The position numbers and the translations under genes were made by a program. 64,000 bases of DNA from positions 372,001 through 436,000 of the forward strand of contig CAWGMT010000007.1 of the NCBI GenBank assembly GCA_963823675.1, in the 5' to 3' direction. This DNA comes from CAWGMT01 sp963823675. Its GTDB lineage: Bacteria > Planctomycetota > Planctomycetia > Isosphaerales > Isosphaeraceae. The notes under the pieces were generated by a model. That model saw only the letters and a list, made by a program, of their open reading frames with translations. It did not search any database and was not told where the DNA came from. Positions 42,476 to 51,359 of the stretch are shown one piece after another (within the stretch, counting starts at the first letter, position 1; every line of letters begins with the position of its first letter).

Positions 42476-43036
42476 TCAGGTTTTGCCGCGCGATCGTTTT
42501 GGAGCGGGCGCCTTCCCCTTCGCCGCCGTCCGGGAGCTGGTTGTCGTTCCCGACTTCTTCGCGCTCGCTGACGACGTCTTCTTCGATACCTGACGCGCTG
42601 CCTCGCAATACGCCACGTACTTCTTCGCCGGCACGGCCTTGATCGCCTCGGCGATGACGTCGAGCGCGAGGTCGTCGACATTCTTGAACCGCACGCAGGA
42701 CTTTCCCATGTCGAGCTTCTTGCCGGTCTGTGCCCACGCTTCGCGGAACCGCTTCGAGTGGTCGGTGTCGCCGTAGACGCACATGAGGTAGAGCGACATG
42801 TAGTTCTTCTGCGACGCGAGCGCTGCAAACGGCAACGGCTGCTTGGGGTCGCAGTGGTAGCCGCTCGGGTACACCCGGTGCGGCACGTAATACCCGATCA
42901 TGCCGTACTGAATCCCTTCCTCGTAATCGTTGTCGAGGTTCTTGAGGATGAGCTGACGAACAGCCTCGATGGCTTCGCGCCGGTCCTCGGGCAGTCCAGA
43001 CAGGTACTCTGCGACAGTCGTTGGTTTGTTTGGCAT
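42476..43036 (-). CDS. DUF1801 domain protein with basic tail
   Basis: 186 residues. DUF1801 spans residues 1-140: TVAEYLSGLPEDRREAIEAV, EGIQYGMIGYYVPHRVYPSG, PFAALASQKNYMSLYLMCVY, KSCVRFKNVDDLALDVIAEA. The last 40 residues are Ser/Thr/Lys-rich (KKSGTTTSSRTAAKGKAPAP), like a nucleic-acid-binding tail. The cellular role of DUF1801 is unknown; the fold relates to the frataxin-like YdhG family. Start ATG 43036 (MPNKPT) matches homologues as I know them. The gene stands alone. Confidence 0.9.
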   Translation of the reverse strand: MPNKPTTVAEYLSGLPEDRREAIEAVRQLILKNLDNDYEEGIQYGMIGYYVPHRVYPSGYHCDPKQPLPFAALASQKNYMSLYLMCVYGDTDHSKRFREAWAQTGKKLDMGKSCVRFKNVDDLALDVIAEAIKAVPAKKYVAYCEAARQVSKKTSSASAKKSGTTTSSRTAAKGKAPAPKRSRGKT

Positions 43037-43361
43037 GGGTCTACCTTACGAATGAAGTTGACGGAAAGGAGACATTATATCGCATCCTGGGCGCGGAAGC
43101 CGAGAACGCCCCCAACCAGACACACTGTCCCGACGACGCGCAAGACCCAATACCACTCCGCGAGCGACGCGGTGTTTTCGGGCGGATGACCGGGACATAT
43201 GTTCCCAATGCGGCCGAACGCGGGTATTATGCCGGGATTGTCCGCAAAAGGTCAATCGATCGCCGAATCCGGCAAATTGTCAGCTAGTCAGCTCAGTTTT
43301 CGATTCAAACTCCAAGAACGTGTTGCCTCGCTTCTCTGCCGTTAACCCGAGATTGACAACC
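43037..43361. other. Intergenic region, nothing recognised
   Basis: 325 bases in a divergent gap. It should hold promoters for the DUF1801 gene and the beta-propeller gene. A GC-poor stretch lies around 43290-43320 (TCAGTTTTCGATTCAAACTCC). No gene, repeat or RNA recognised. Confidence 0.4.
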
Positions 43362-44746
43362 ATGAACCCAGTTAAGGCGGGTCCATCGCATGCGGCGCTT
43401 CGATCCTTCAGTCATCGGCAAGAGGCGCCACAGACTGGTCGCCGGCGCCGGCGTTTAGCGATCGAGACCCTCGAGTCGCGGTGCCTGCTCGCGACCATTT
43501 CCGAGTTCCCCGTGCCCAGCCCGGGTGTGTTGCCCACTCAGATCACAGCGGGGCCCGACGGAAACCTTTGGTTCACAGAGAGTCTGGGAAACGTTATTGG
43601 GATGATCAATCCGACGACGCACGTCGTCACCCAGTTTACTTTGCCGGGCAATTACAGCAACACCAGCGGAATCACCGCGGGCCCCGACGGAAACCTCTGG
43701 TTCACCAATTTGACGTTGACCAACGGCGTGTCGTATGGCGCGATCGGGATGATCAACCCGAGCACAGACCAGATCACCGAGTACCCCGAGAACATTCCCA
43801 ACACAGCACCGTTAGAGATCACGGCCGGCCCCGACGGCGACCTGTGGTTCACCGACGTCAAGACGAACAATATCGGGATGATCAACCCGTCAACCGGCGT
43901 CATCACCCAGTTGCCGGTGCCAGGCCCGTATGGCGGGGCGGTCGGCATCACAACCGGGCCTGATGGCGACATCTGGGTCTGAGCGACGTCGGGGGCATTA
44001 CGGCCGGGCCCGAGGGCGGCGTCTGGTTTACGGAGGGCGATCCGGCCGCGATCGCGATGATCAACCCGACGACCCACGCCGTCACCACCTTTCCGCTGGC
44101 AAGCCCTGGGGCTGACCCCGAAGGAATCACTATGGGGCCCGACGGCAACCTTTGGTTCGCCGAAACCAATGGCGATCAGATCGGAGTGCTTGATCCGTCA
44201 GGCGCAGACGAGTCCGCGGCGCTTCCGGCGTCGCCGGCCAAGTTTGGCTTCACGCTTTCGGTCAAGGGGGCGACGGCTGTCGCCGGCTCGAGTTCCACCA
44301 TCACGCTGTCTCTGGGCGCTGGCTCCGGCGGCGATACCCTGACTGTCTCGACCGCACATGGCGAACTGACCTACTCCGGCCTTATGCTCAAGAAGGAGGG
44401 CGGCGTGTACGAGCTCCTGGCCAGCGCCGGCACCCGGGCCGAGGCTCGAGCCGCCGCGGTCAAGATCACCGCCATTCGGCCGATCCTTACTGAGCAGGTC
44501 CTCACGGCGGGCAAAGGCAAGAACCAGCACACGATCGGAGTCGAGATCGCCTTCCGCAAGGCACTCGACCCGCTGCTGGCCGATGACATGGCGAGCAGCT
44601 CGCGAACCGATGCCGTGAAGCGGATCGCTCAGGCGGTCGCCATCCAGGTCACGTACTCCGCCTTGCAAGGAAGCGCCAGGGTGAACCTCACTGGCGAAGC
44701 CACGTCGGGCGCAGGCGGCCGGATTGTCGTCGTCGCCAAGCCCTAG
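43362..44746 (+). pseudogene. Secreted beta-propeller (virginiamycin B lyase-like), disrupted
   Basis: From ATG 43362 the protein has the planctomycete surface-protein leader (RRRRRLAIETLESRCLLAT) and then propeller repeats of about 45 residues: ITAGPDGNLWFTESLGN, GMINPTTHVVTQFTLPG, ITAGPDGDLWFTDVKTNN. At 43982 the frame stops in GPDGDIW-V-TGA; the next frame resumes SDVGGITAGPEGGVWFTEGD and GMGPDGNLWFAETNGD-type repeats, then a C-terminal Ig-like part (STITLSLGAGSGGDTLTVST) to TAG 44744-44746. A piece of one repeat seems deleted with a shift, as expected from slippage between near-identical repeats. Stop codons of this gene and the methyltransferase overlap in one CTAG. Confidence 0.75.
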
Positions 44747-45513
44747 ATTCTGATGAAGTGCCTGGCGAAGTCGGGTACCTCACGAAAGAACACGTGCATG
44801 CCGTCATTGAATGAGCCGAGAATGAATCCGAAGGGTTGCCCAAGCATTGCCAGGCTTGTCCTCGTGTAGAGCGAGACGTGACCGTTTCTGGGGCCGGCGT
44901 ACCACCAGTTCAGGCCGTGTTCCTCGATATCGGGGGGCTGAACCAGGGTGGAGAACAGGATTAATCCCGTCTCGGTCAAGAACTCGTTGATGTCCGCAAT
45001 CGTCCGAGCGGGATCCGTGGAATGCTCGAGCACCTCGAAGCTGACCACGCAGTCGAAACGATCGCGCGGCCTGGTCGAGTAGCACGGCACAAAGGGGTCG
45101 TAAGTCTCGGTATCGGGGAAACCGCCCGCACGGAGCGACTCGGCCAGCACGCCATTGCCGCCGCCGTAATCGAGAATGCGCCTCGGCCTGGCGTCCGAAA
45201 ACAGTCTGAACAGCAAGGCCGCGTTTCCCCGGGAACGTTGCTCAACATAGTCGGGATCGACCAGCAGATAGTCGTCGTTGTAGACGTGCTGGAGAAAATC
45301 CTCCTTGGTGAAGTGGTCGAAAGCCGTTGTGAAGATGAACTGGCAAACCGGGCAGCGGTGGTAATAGATCGGCACGCCCGAAATATCGAGTAACTTGGCG
45401 CGGCGCATTTCGCAATTCTTGTGAAAATCGACGACGCCGTAGCGGAACGCCAGTGCCCCACAGCATTTGCAACGCGCTTGCTTTCTGCAGATAGTCTGCA
45501 ATCCCGAGATCAT
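44743..45513 (-). CDS. Class I SAM-dependent methyltransferase
   Basis: About 256 residues from ATG 45513 (GGGAG upstream); the frame opens at 45594, giving 27 more residues. An N-terminal zinc-ribbon-like part has CKCCGALAFRYG and YHRCPVCQFIFT. The methyltransferase domain follows: RRILDYGGGNGVLAESLRAG (SAM motif I), ETYDPFVPC, FDCVVSFEVLEHSTDPARTI (motif II with EVLEH) and TGLILFSTLVQPPD. This Methyltransf_12/23 type with an N-terminal Cys cluster is frequent in sugar or lipid modification loci. Substrate unknown. Convergent with the beta-propeller gene, sharing a CTAG stop overlap. Confidence 0.88.
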   Translation of the reverse strand: MISGLQTICRKQARCKCCGALAFRYGVVDFHKNCEMRRAKLLDISGVPIYYHRCPVCQFIFTTAFDHFTKEDFLQHVYNDDYLLVDPDYVEQRSRGNAALLFRLFSDARPRRILDYGGGNGVLAESLRAGGFPDTETYDPFVPCYSTRPRDRFDCVVSFEVLEHSTDPARTIADINEFLTETGLILFSTLVQPPDIEEHGLNWWYAGPRNGHVSLYTRTSLAMLGQPFGFILGSFNDGMHVFFREVPDFARHFIRI

Positions 45514-45623
45514 CGCGCATCTCCCACACCCACCGAAAACAACGCGCACTGGCCGCGTGACGCTGATGCGCAGCCGTTTGAGCTGGCCGTTCATGCGGCA
45601 ACCGAATGTCCGCGTGCCTCTTT

Positions 45624-45830
45624 TTAAGATTTCTCGCCGATCGCGGCAAGCTCAAGAACGAGGTGCGGCAACGCGGAGGAAAACAGCGAGTTTGCACAGA
45701 TCGTTGAACACCGTCAGCACCCAGGTCCCGTCGTCCTGGCGAACATACCGTACAACGAGCGGGCTATCCTGGGTGGCCATCACGTACTCGTGAACCGACG
45801 GTATTTGGCGATAATGCGCAAAAGGAGTCA
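45624..45830 (-). pseudogene. Uma2/DUF820 restriction-endonuclease-like fragment
   Basis: Too short for an ordinary ORF call. Directly after the bioA end the minus strand reads HYRQIPSVHEYVMATQDSPL then VRYVRQDDGTWVLTVFNDL, the typical YRxIPSxxEYVLV...DGxW pattern of the C-terminal part of Uma2 (DUF820) proteins. After a shift near 45690 it ends SSALPHLVLELAAIGEKS-TAA. The N-terminal nuclease core is missing. Uma2 copies are very numerous in Planctomycetes; this one is a dead 3' fragment. Confidence 0.6.
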
Positions 45831-47088
45831 AAGAGAACCCAGCACGACCCGCACCGCCCGCGTGAGCACGCTCAACTCATCGTCGCTGATCACAAGAGGC
45901 GGCATCAGGTAGAACGACGTCCTTGAACGGCCGGACCCAAACCCCTTGCTCCACGAACCGGGGCCGTAGGGCGTACACATCGACATCCTCGTCGAGCTGG
46001 ACGACGCCGATTGCGCCTTTGATTCGAACTTCGACCACGTGCGGCAAGGCGCGGCAGGGTTCCAGGCCCGTCCGGAGGCTCGCCTCGATCGCCTTCACCT
46101 GGGCTTCTCGGGGCTCGCGGTCGAACAGGTCGAGGGAGGCGTTCGCCGCCGCGCAGGCAAGCGGGTTGGCCATGAAGGTCGGCCCGTGCATGAGCGCCGC
46201 GTTCCAGTCGTCGCTCAAGAAAGCCTCGAAAATCGGCTCGCGAGCCAAGGTTGCGCCCAGGCCGAGCGCGCCGCCGGTCAAGGCCTTCCCGAGGCAGAGG
46301 ATATCGGGACTGATCCCTGCCTGGTCGCACGCAAACCGGCTGCCTGTGCGCCAGAACCCGGTTGCGATCTCGTCGGCGATGAAAAGGAGCTCGTATTTTT
46401 GCGCCAGGGCGTGGAGCTTCGCCAGTATACCGGCATCATGAAACCGCATGCCGCCAGCCCCTTGAACCAACGGCTCGACGATCATCCCGGCGAGTCCGGC
46501 GGCCGCGTCGGCGAGAAAACCTTCCAGGCGTTCGAGGCCAATCGCATCCGTGGGCAAGTCCACCACGTGCTGGGGCAAGAGGACGTCTCGAAACGCCTGG
46601 TGCATGGACCGCACGGGATCGGAGACCGACATGGCGCCCAAGGTGTCGCCGTGGTAACCGTCAGAAAAGCACACGAAGCGCTTCTTGCCCGGCTGCCCCT
46701 TGTTCCGCCAGAACTGGAGCGCGACCTTGAGCGCGACCTCGACGGCCGTCGAGCCGGAATCGGAGAAGAACACGCGAGAAAGGCCGCCCGGGGCCATCGC
46801 CGTCAGGCGGCGGGCCAGGACCAGCGCCTGTTCATGCACCAATCCGCCGAACATGACATGCGGCATTGTCTGCAACTGCCGAGCCACGCTCTCGAGAATA
46901 TACGGATGATTATACCCGTGGCAGGCGCTCCACCACGAGGCGATGCCGTCGATCAGCTCGCGGCCGTCGGCCAGCACGATCCGGCAGCCGTGAGTCCCGA
47001 CGACTGGCAGGGGCGGGGGCGCGACCTGCATCTGGCAGTAGGGAAGCCAGACGTGGGAAAGGCCAGGCTCATACCACGATGGAGACAT
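45828..47088 (-). CDS. bioA: Adenosylmethionine-8-amino-7-oxononanoate aminotransferase, 3' frameshift
   Basis: About 419 residues after correction, from ATG 47088 (MSPSWYEPGLSHVWLPYCQM); the frame is open further upstream but into non-coding DNA. Class III aminotransferase: IDGIASWWSACHGYNHPYIL, FFSDSGSTAVEVALKVALQF, FSDGYHGDTLGAMSVSD, FIADEIATGFWRTG and the PLP lysine in DILCLGKALTGG. Near 45923 one extra base turns the conserved end GVWVRPFKDV-FYLMPPLVISDD into VVLPDAASCDQRR; the correct frame runs ELSVLTRAVRVVLGSL to TGA at 45828-45830. It makes 7,8-diaminononanoate. Follows bioD with 130 bases between. Confidence 0.92.
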
Positions 47089-47169
47089 GGTGGAAATCAC
47101 AAATAACAAAACACAAATCACAAAACCGAAATGACAATCGGTGGAAACGCAGAAGAATGCTTGCCGTAC

Positions 47170-47189
47170 GTCAGGCTTTCCAGCCTGAC
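47170..47189. repeat. Perfect hairpin in the bioD-bioA gap
   Basis: GTCAGGCT-TTCC-AGCCTGAC, an 8-bp stem. It is next to an A/C-rich stretch (CACAAATAACAAAACACAAA, about 47098-47118). Together they fill the gap between bioD and bioA and look like inserted repeat DNA; the hairpin could attenuate bioA transcription. Confidence 0.55.
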
Positions 47190-47218
47190 TGTCCGGAATT
47201 TCAGTTGGAATGCGTGGC

Positions 47219-47932
47219 CTACACTTGCGCCATCCCTTCCGCCGGTCCACAGAGCGTGCTTGCGTCGAAGAGTGAGCTGGCCAGGCGCCACTTGGGCTCG
47301 CGTCCGGCGGGGATCCTGGGGAGAGTATAAACCGGAAAATCGGGGCCAGCCAAGCGCTGGAGACTCTCGGCAGTGTCGACGAGTCCCGCGCTTTGTTCGG
47401 ATTCGGAAACGACGACTCCGCGAATGGGGGCGTGTCGGCTCGCTAGCGCGCAGATCGCCGTCAGCGTGTGACTGATCGCACCCAGGTAGCTGCCGGTCAC
47501 GAGGACGGCGGGATGTCCGAGGAGGGCGATCAGGTCGAGGACCGTGTGGGAATCGTCGATCGGCGACATCACGCCGCCCGCCCCTTCGATGAGCAAGTCA
47601 TCGCAGGAGTTGTGTGATTGCGCTCGGCAGAAGGCCGCGACATCGGCGCAGGCGAGCGTCCGTCCTTCCAGCCTGGCTGCCAGATGGGGTGACACCGGCG
47701 CGTGGAACCGCCACGGGGCGATCGCCGCGACGGCGGACGGGTTGGCTGCCATTTCGAGGCTCTGGAGGATCAACGCGGGGTCGCTCGACGGATCATCGTA
47801 AGCGAAGCCCGAGACCACCGGCTTGAGCGCTGAAACGGCACGGCCGCGGCGCATCAACTGGTGGCAGAGGATGGTGGTCAGCAAGGTCTTGCCGACTCCT
47901 GTGCCGGTCGCGGTGACGAAGAGCCCGTTCAT
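47219..47932 (-). CDS. bioD: Dethiobiotin synthetase
   Basis: 237 residues. P-loop GLFVTATGTGVGKTLLTTIL at the N-terminus, the conserved LKPVVSGFAYDDPSSD segment that contacts diaminononanoate, the LLIEGAGGVMSPIDDSHTVL Mg2+-binding block, and VLVTGSYLGAISHTL. The enzyme carboxylates 7,8-diaminononanoate with ATP and CO2 to dethiobiotin. It lies between bioF (46 bases upstream) and bioA on the same strand. The C-terminal 25 residues are less conserved. Frame intact. Confidence 0.95.
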   Translation of the reverse strand: MNGLFVTATGTGVGKTLLTTILCHQLMRRGRAVSALKPVVSGFAYDDPSSDPALILQSLEMAANPSAVAAIAPWRFHAPVSPHLAARLEGRTLACADVAAFCRAQSHNSCDDLLIEGAGGVMSPIDDSHTVLDLIALLGHPAVLVTGSYLGAISHTLTAICALASRHAPIRGVVVSESEQSAGLVDTAESLQRLAGPDFPVYTLPRIPAGREPKWRLASSLFDASTLCGPAEGMAQV

Positions 47933-47978
47933 GGTTGTGCCTCGTCAGCCAGGCTTCCGCAGGGTCAATGTGCAGCAC

Positions 47979-49097
47979 TCACGCATAGCCGTGATCCTTC
48001 AAGAGCGCGGCGGCCCGCTCGATGGGCTCGGGCTCGTGCCAGGCCGAGAACGCGAAGCGCAGCCGGGACGTGCCCGGCGGGACCGTCGGGGGCCGGATCG
48101 CGACCGCCAGCAATCCGTTGGCCTCGAGCACGGCCGAGGCCGCCAGGGCCCGCTCCGACTCACGCACGACGACGGGCACGATCGCGCTTTGAGCCGGCTC
48201 GCGCCCGAGGGCTGCTGTGAACCGCCGCGCATTCTCCAGAGGCTTGGCTCGCAGCACGGGGTCGTCTCTCAGGATGCGGAGCGCGGCGGCGGCGGCGGCA
48301 ACCGTCGCCGGCGGAAGCCCTGTCGAATACATCAGGCTGCGGGCTCGGTTTTCGAAGAGCGCGATGACATCCGCGCTGGCGCATACATATCCCCCGTAAC
48401 CGCCGACCGCCTTGGAAAGCGTCCCGATCTGGATGTCCGCGGGAAGGGATGAACAGATCCCCAGCCCGTGGGCGTCGTCGGTCAGGAGCCAGGCGTCGTG
48501 GGCCTGGGCCAGTGCGGCCAGTTCCGCGACCGGCGCGCGGTCGCCGTCCATGCTGAAAACCGTTTCCGTCAGGATCAGACAGCGATTGAACTCGGCGCGG
48601 TGCCGCGCCAGGAACAACTGGCAATCGTCGACCGATTGATGAATGTAGCGTTCCACGGCAGCGCCCGAGATCCTCGCGCCGTCGAGCATCGAAGCGTGGC
48701 AGAGCCGGTCGGCCAGGATGAGGTCGTCCTTGCCGGCCAGTGCCCTGATCACTCCGAGATTGGCGAGATAACCGCTGCCGAAGACTAGCGCGCGCTCGGC
48801 ACCCTTGAGCTCGGCGAGCAACCCCTCCAGCTCGGCGTACAGGGGATGGCTGCCCGTCACGAGCCGCGATGCACCGGCGCCGGCGCCGTGCCGATCCAAC
48901 GCCTGGCGTGCTGCCTTCTTGACCTCGGGATGGTGAGCCAATCCCAGATAATCGTTGCAACTGAAGGAGATGAACTCCCGGCCTCCGCGGCGCACCCGCG
49001 CACCGCCGAGCCGTTCGGTGGTGACGATCGAGCGGAACTGCGATCGGTGCTGATCCCGAGCGAGCTCTTCCCGTGCGACCTGCGCCAGCGACGGCAT
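47979..49097 (-). CDS. bioF: 8-amino-7-oxononanoate synthase
   Basis: 372 residues from ATG 49097 (MPSLAQVAREELA); a start at 49115 would add 6. PLP-dependent alpha-oxoamine synthase: ISFSCNDYLGLAHHPEVKKA, GAGASRLVTGSHPLYAELEG, WLLTDDAHGLGICSS (DxAHG-like), and the PLP lysine in IGTLSKAVGGYGGYVCAS. It condenses pimeloyl thioester with alanine, the first step of the ring pathway. It is first in the bioF-bioD-bioA transcript, divergent from bioB with a 67-base shared control region. Frame intact. Confidence 0.95.
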   Translation of the reverse strand: MPSLAQVAREELARDQHRSQFRSIVTTERLGGARVRRGGREFISFSCNDYLGLAHHPEVKKAARQALDRHGAGAGASRLVTGSHPLYAELEGLLAELKGAERALVFGSGYLANLGVIRALAGKDDLILADRLCHASMLDGARISGAAVERYIHQSVDDCQLFLARHRAEFNRCLILTETVFSMDGDRAPVAELAALAQAHDAWLLTDDAHGLGICSSLPADIQIGTLSKAVGGYGGYVCASADVIALFENRARSLMYSTGLPPATVAAAAAALRILRDDPVLRAKPLENARRFTAALGREPAQSAIVPVVVRESERALAASAVLEANGLLAVAIRPPTVPPGTSRLRFAFSAWHEPEPIERAAALLKDHGYA

Positions 49098-49164
49098 GGG
49101 TTGACATCCTTCCACGAAACGCGTCTATTGTTGACCTTATCGTCGAACTGTAGAGGGGAAAGCC

Positions 49165-50222
49165 ATGGTTTTCAATGCCGAAACGATCCCGGTGCATCGA
49201 CCGGCGGCAGCTCTGCGCCACGACTGGACGCAAGATGAGGTGCTCGCCCTGTTCCAGCTTCCGTTCAATGACCTGCTCTTCCAGGCCCAAGAGGTCCACA
49301 GGGCGCATTTCGACCCGAACGAAGTCCAGATCTCGACCTTGCTCTCGATCAAGACCGGCGCCTGCCCCGAGGATTGCGCCTATTGCCCCCAGAGCGCACG
49401 GTTCGATACCGGCGTCAAAGCCGAGACGCTGATGGCCCCTGATGCGGTGCTCGCGGAAGCCAGGAAGGCGAAGGCGGCCGGTGCGACCCGCTTCTGCATG
49501 GGGGCGGCCTGGCGCGCGCCAAGGACCACGAGGTCGAACACGTCGCCGAGCTGGTGGCTCTGGTCAAGGAGCTCGGCCTCGAGACCTGCGCAACGCTTGG
49601 CATGCTCACCGGCCCCCAGGCCAGTCGCCTGAGCGCGGCCGGTCTTGATTATTACAATCACAATCTGGACACCTCGGAAGAATACTACGGCAAGATCATC
49701 AGCACGCGCACTTATCAGGACCGTCTCGACACGCTCGCCCACGTTCGCGAAGCCGGCATTCACGTGTGCTGCGGCGGCATTCTCGGCCTGGGCGAAAGCG
49801 TGGAAGATCGGGCCGCCATGCTCGGCACGCTGGCGACCCTGCCGGTTCACCCAGAAAGCGTGCCGATCAACCTTCTGGTGCGGGTCGAGGGAACGCCGCT
49901 CGCGGCCGCGGAGACCGTAGACCCGTTCCAGTTCGTGCGCACGATCGCCGTCGCTCGCATCTTGATGCCTCGCTCGTTCGTGCGGCTCTCGGCGGGCCGC
50001 GAGTCCATGAGCGACGAGTTGCAGGCACTCTGTTTCCTCGCTGGCGCCAATTCGATCTTCTACGGCGAAAAGCTGCTGACAACGCCCAACCCCGCCACGC
50101 ACGCCGACCGGCGGCTGTTTGAAAGGCTTGGGCTGCGGCCGCTGATCCCGAGCCAGATCGACAGCGGCGCGAGGACACGACCACGATCGTCGTCTCGCCA
50201 AGGCGGGCCCCGAAACCCGTGA
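49165..50222 (+). CDS. bioB: Biotin synthase, with one frameshift
   Basis: About 352 residues after correction, from ATG 49165 with GAGGGGAAAG upstream. Radical-SAM cluster motif GACPEDCAYCPQSA (CxxxCxxC) is intact. The first frame runs to ATRFCMGAAWRAP near 49520, where one base is lost (GCGCCAAGGACC); the other frame continues KDHEVEHVAELVALVKELGL, YNHNLDTSEEYYGKIISTRT, HVCCGGILGLGESVEDRAAM, PINLLVRVEGTPL and FVRLSAGRESMSDELQ. These include the second-cluster ligands and the final arginine region. It inserts sulfur into dethiobiotin. The region before it (TTGTTGACC, about 49127) may be part of a promoter or repressor site, but no full palindrome is seen. Confidence 0.92.
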
Positions 50223-50345
50223 GCGCGGCACGCACACACCGACTCCTTTACACCATTCCAACCGTCTGCTAGGCTCAGGAATGCGGGCAAGTCCCAAGCA
50301 CGTGGGGCAAACTGCGGCCCCGGATTGACGACGAGAGCGTCCGTC

Positions 50346-51053
50346 ATGAGCTCCCAGGCGACGGTCCATTCGATTGACGCACTCAAAGAACTCCGAACTG
50401 CCCTGGCCCTTTACGGCGAAGATACGTTGGGGGCTCTCGGGGCGGTCGAGGCGGAGGTGCGCCGGACCATGCGTTGGCTTCAGGACGAGCGCCCCTATTA
50501 CTGGCAAGAGCAAATCAAGCGCCGGCGCGAGCAAGTCGGCCTGGCCAAGTCCGAGCTCTTCCGCCGCCAGCTTCAGAAACGGCCGGACTACACGCCGCCG
50601 ATGTCGGAACAGAAGGAAAACTTGCGGAAAGCCGAAGCCAGTTTGCAGGACGCCGAGAAGCGGCTGGCCATGGTCCGGAAATGGCAGCCGCTCTACAAGC
50701 AAGCCGTGCTGGAATATCACGCCAGCGTCCAGCGTCTGAAGGATCTTTCCGCCAGCGACGTTCCCCGCGCCGTTAACCTCCTCAGCCGGCTCATTGATGC
50801 CCTCGAGTCTTATCTGCGTATCGCTCCTCCTTCCGGACTGGGCCTCGAGCCGGGGCTCGCGACCGGTGGGGCCCCGGCGCCGTTCGTGTCGATCGCGACC
50901 GAGATTCTCGACGCCGACGCTGCGATTCCGGCCGATGTGACTGAGGCGGCAGTCGAAAAAGAGACCATCGGCGAGGACGACGCCGCTCAAGATGGAGCGG
51001 AAAAAACTGCGAGCAACAACGAAGGGACCGACTCGGCCAGCACGCCCGCCTGA
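50346..51053 (+). CDS. Coiled-coil protein of FtsK-like locus, unknown
   Basis: 235 residues from ATG 50346. Residues 5-150 are helical with long coiled-coil heptads: ALYGEDTLGALGAVEAEVRR, RPYYWQEQIKRRREQVGLAK, KENLRKAEASLQDAEKRLAM, LKDLSASDVPRAVNLLSRLI. The last 80 residues are acidic and low-complexity (AAVEKETIGEDDAAQDGAEK). No signal peptide or membrane segment. No family recognised by name. It is 66 bases upstream of a small WXG-like gene and the FtsK-type ATPase on the same strand, so it is probably the third component of that system. Frame intact. Confidence 0.8.
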   Translation: MSSQATVHSIDALKELRTALALYGEDTLGALGAVEAEVRRTMRWLQDERPYYWQEQIKRRREQVGLAKSELFRRQLQKRPDYTPPMSEQKENLRKAEASLQDAEKRLAMVRKWQPLYKQAVLEYHASVQRLKDLSASDVPRAVNLLSRLIDALESYLRIAPPSGLGLEPGLATGGAPAPFVSIATEILDADAAIPADVTEAAVEKETIGEDDAAQDGAEKTASNNEGTDSASTPA

Positions 51054-51119
51054 TCGCGATCGAAACGATTCGACGGAGCACTCGATGCTCCTTATTCATG
51101 ATGTCGAGGTTACCAAAGC

Positions 51120-51359
51120 ATGCCCAACGCCAAGGTTCTCGCGGGGTCGACCCGCCTCTCGCAAACCATCCGGGTTGTCCGCGATCACTGGCTCGTCACC
51201 GAAGCGACCTGGACCGATTCGGTCCGGCAGCGTTTCGAGGAGCGATACCTGGCACCGCTTGAGCCGGCCGTCGACGCCGCGGTCAACGGCCTGCAGAAGA
51301 TCGCCGAGGTGCTTGACCAGGTGCGCCGCGACTGCTCTGACCGGAGTGAGCTCTCGTGA
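51120..51359 (+). CDS. Small helical WXG100-like protein
   Basis: 79 residues, ATG 51120 with GAGG 10 bases upstream. Two amphipathic helices are predicted by eye, with TRLSQTIRVVRDHWLVTEA, then WTDSVRQRFEERYLAPLEPA and VNGLQKIAEVLDQVRRDC. The size, the W-x-D turn followed by RxxFExxYLxPL, and the helical hairpin resemble WXG100/ESAT-6 proteins, where WxG is usual; here glycine is replaced by aspartate. Its stop overlaps the start of the FtsK-type ATPase gene (GTGA), so they are translationally coupled. Resemblance is structural inference; it has no proven relation to secreted Esx proteins. Confidence 0.75.
   Translation: MPNAKVLAGSTRLSQTIRVVRDHWLVTEATWTDSVRQRFEERYLAPLEPAVDAAVNGLQKIAEVLDQVRRDCSDRSELS

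Noticed and set aside
43481..43963. Alternative frame of the beta-propeller gene
   Set aside because: Repeats such as GPRRKPLVHR mirror the propeller repeats out of frame; a shadow.
49098..49164. BirA/BioQ-type biotin operator between bioF and bioB
   Set aside because: TTGTTGACC resembles a half-site but no matching second half at the right spacing was found.
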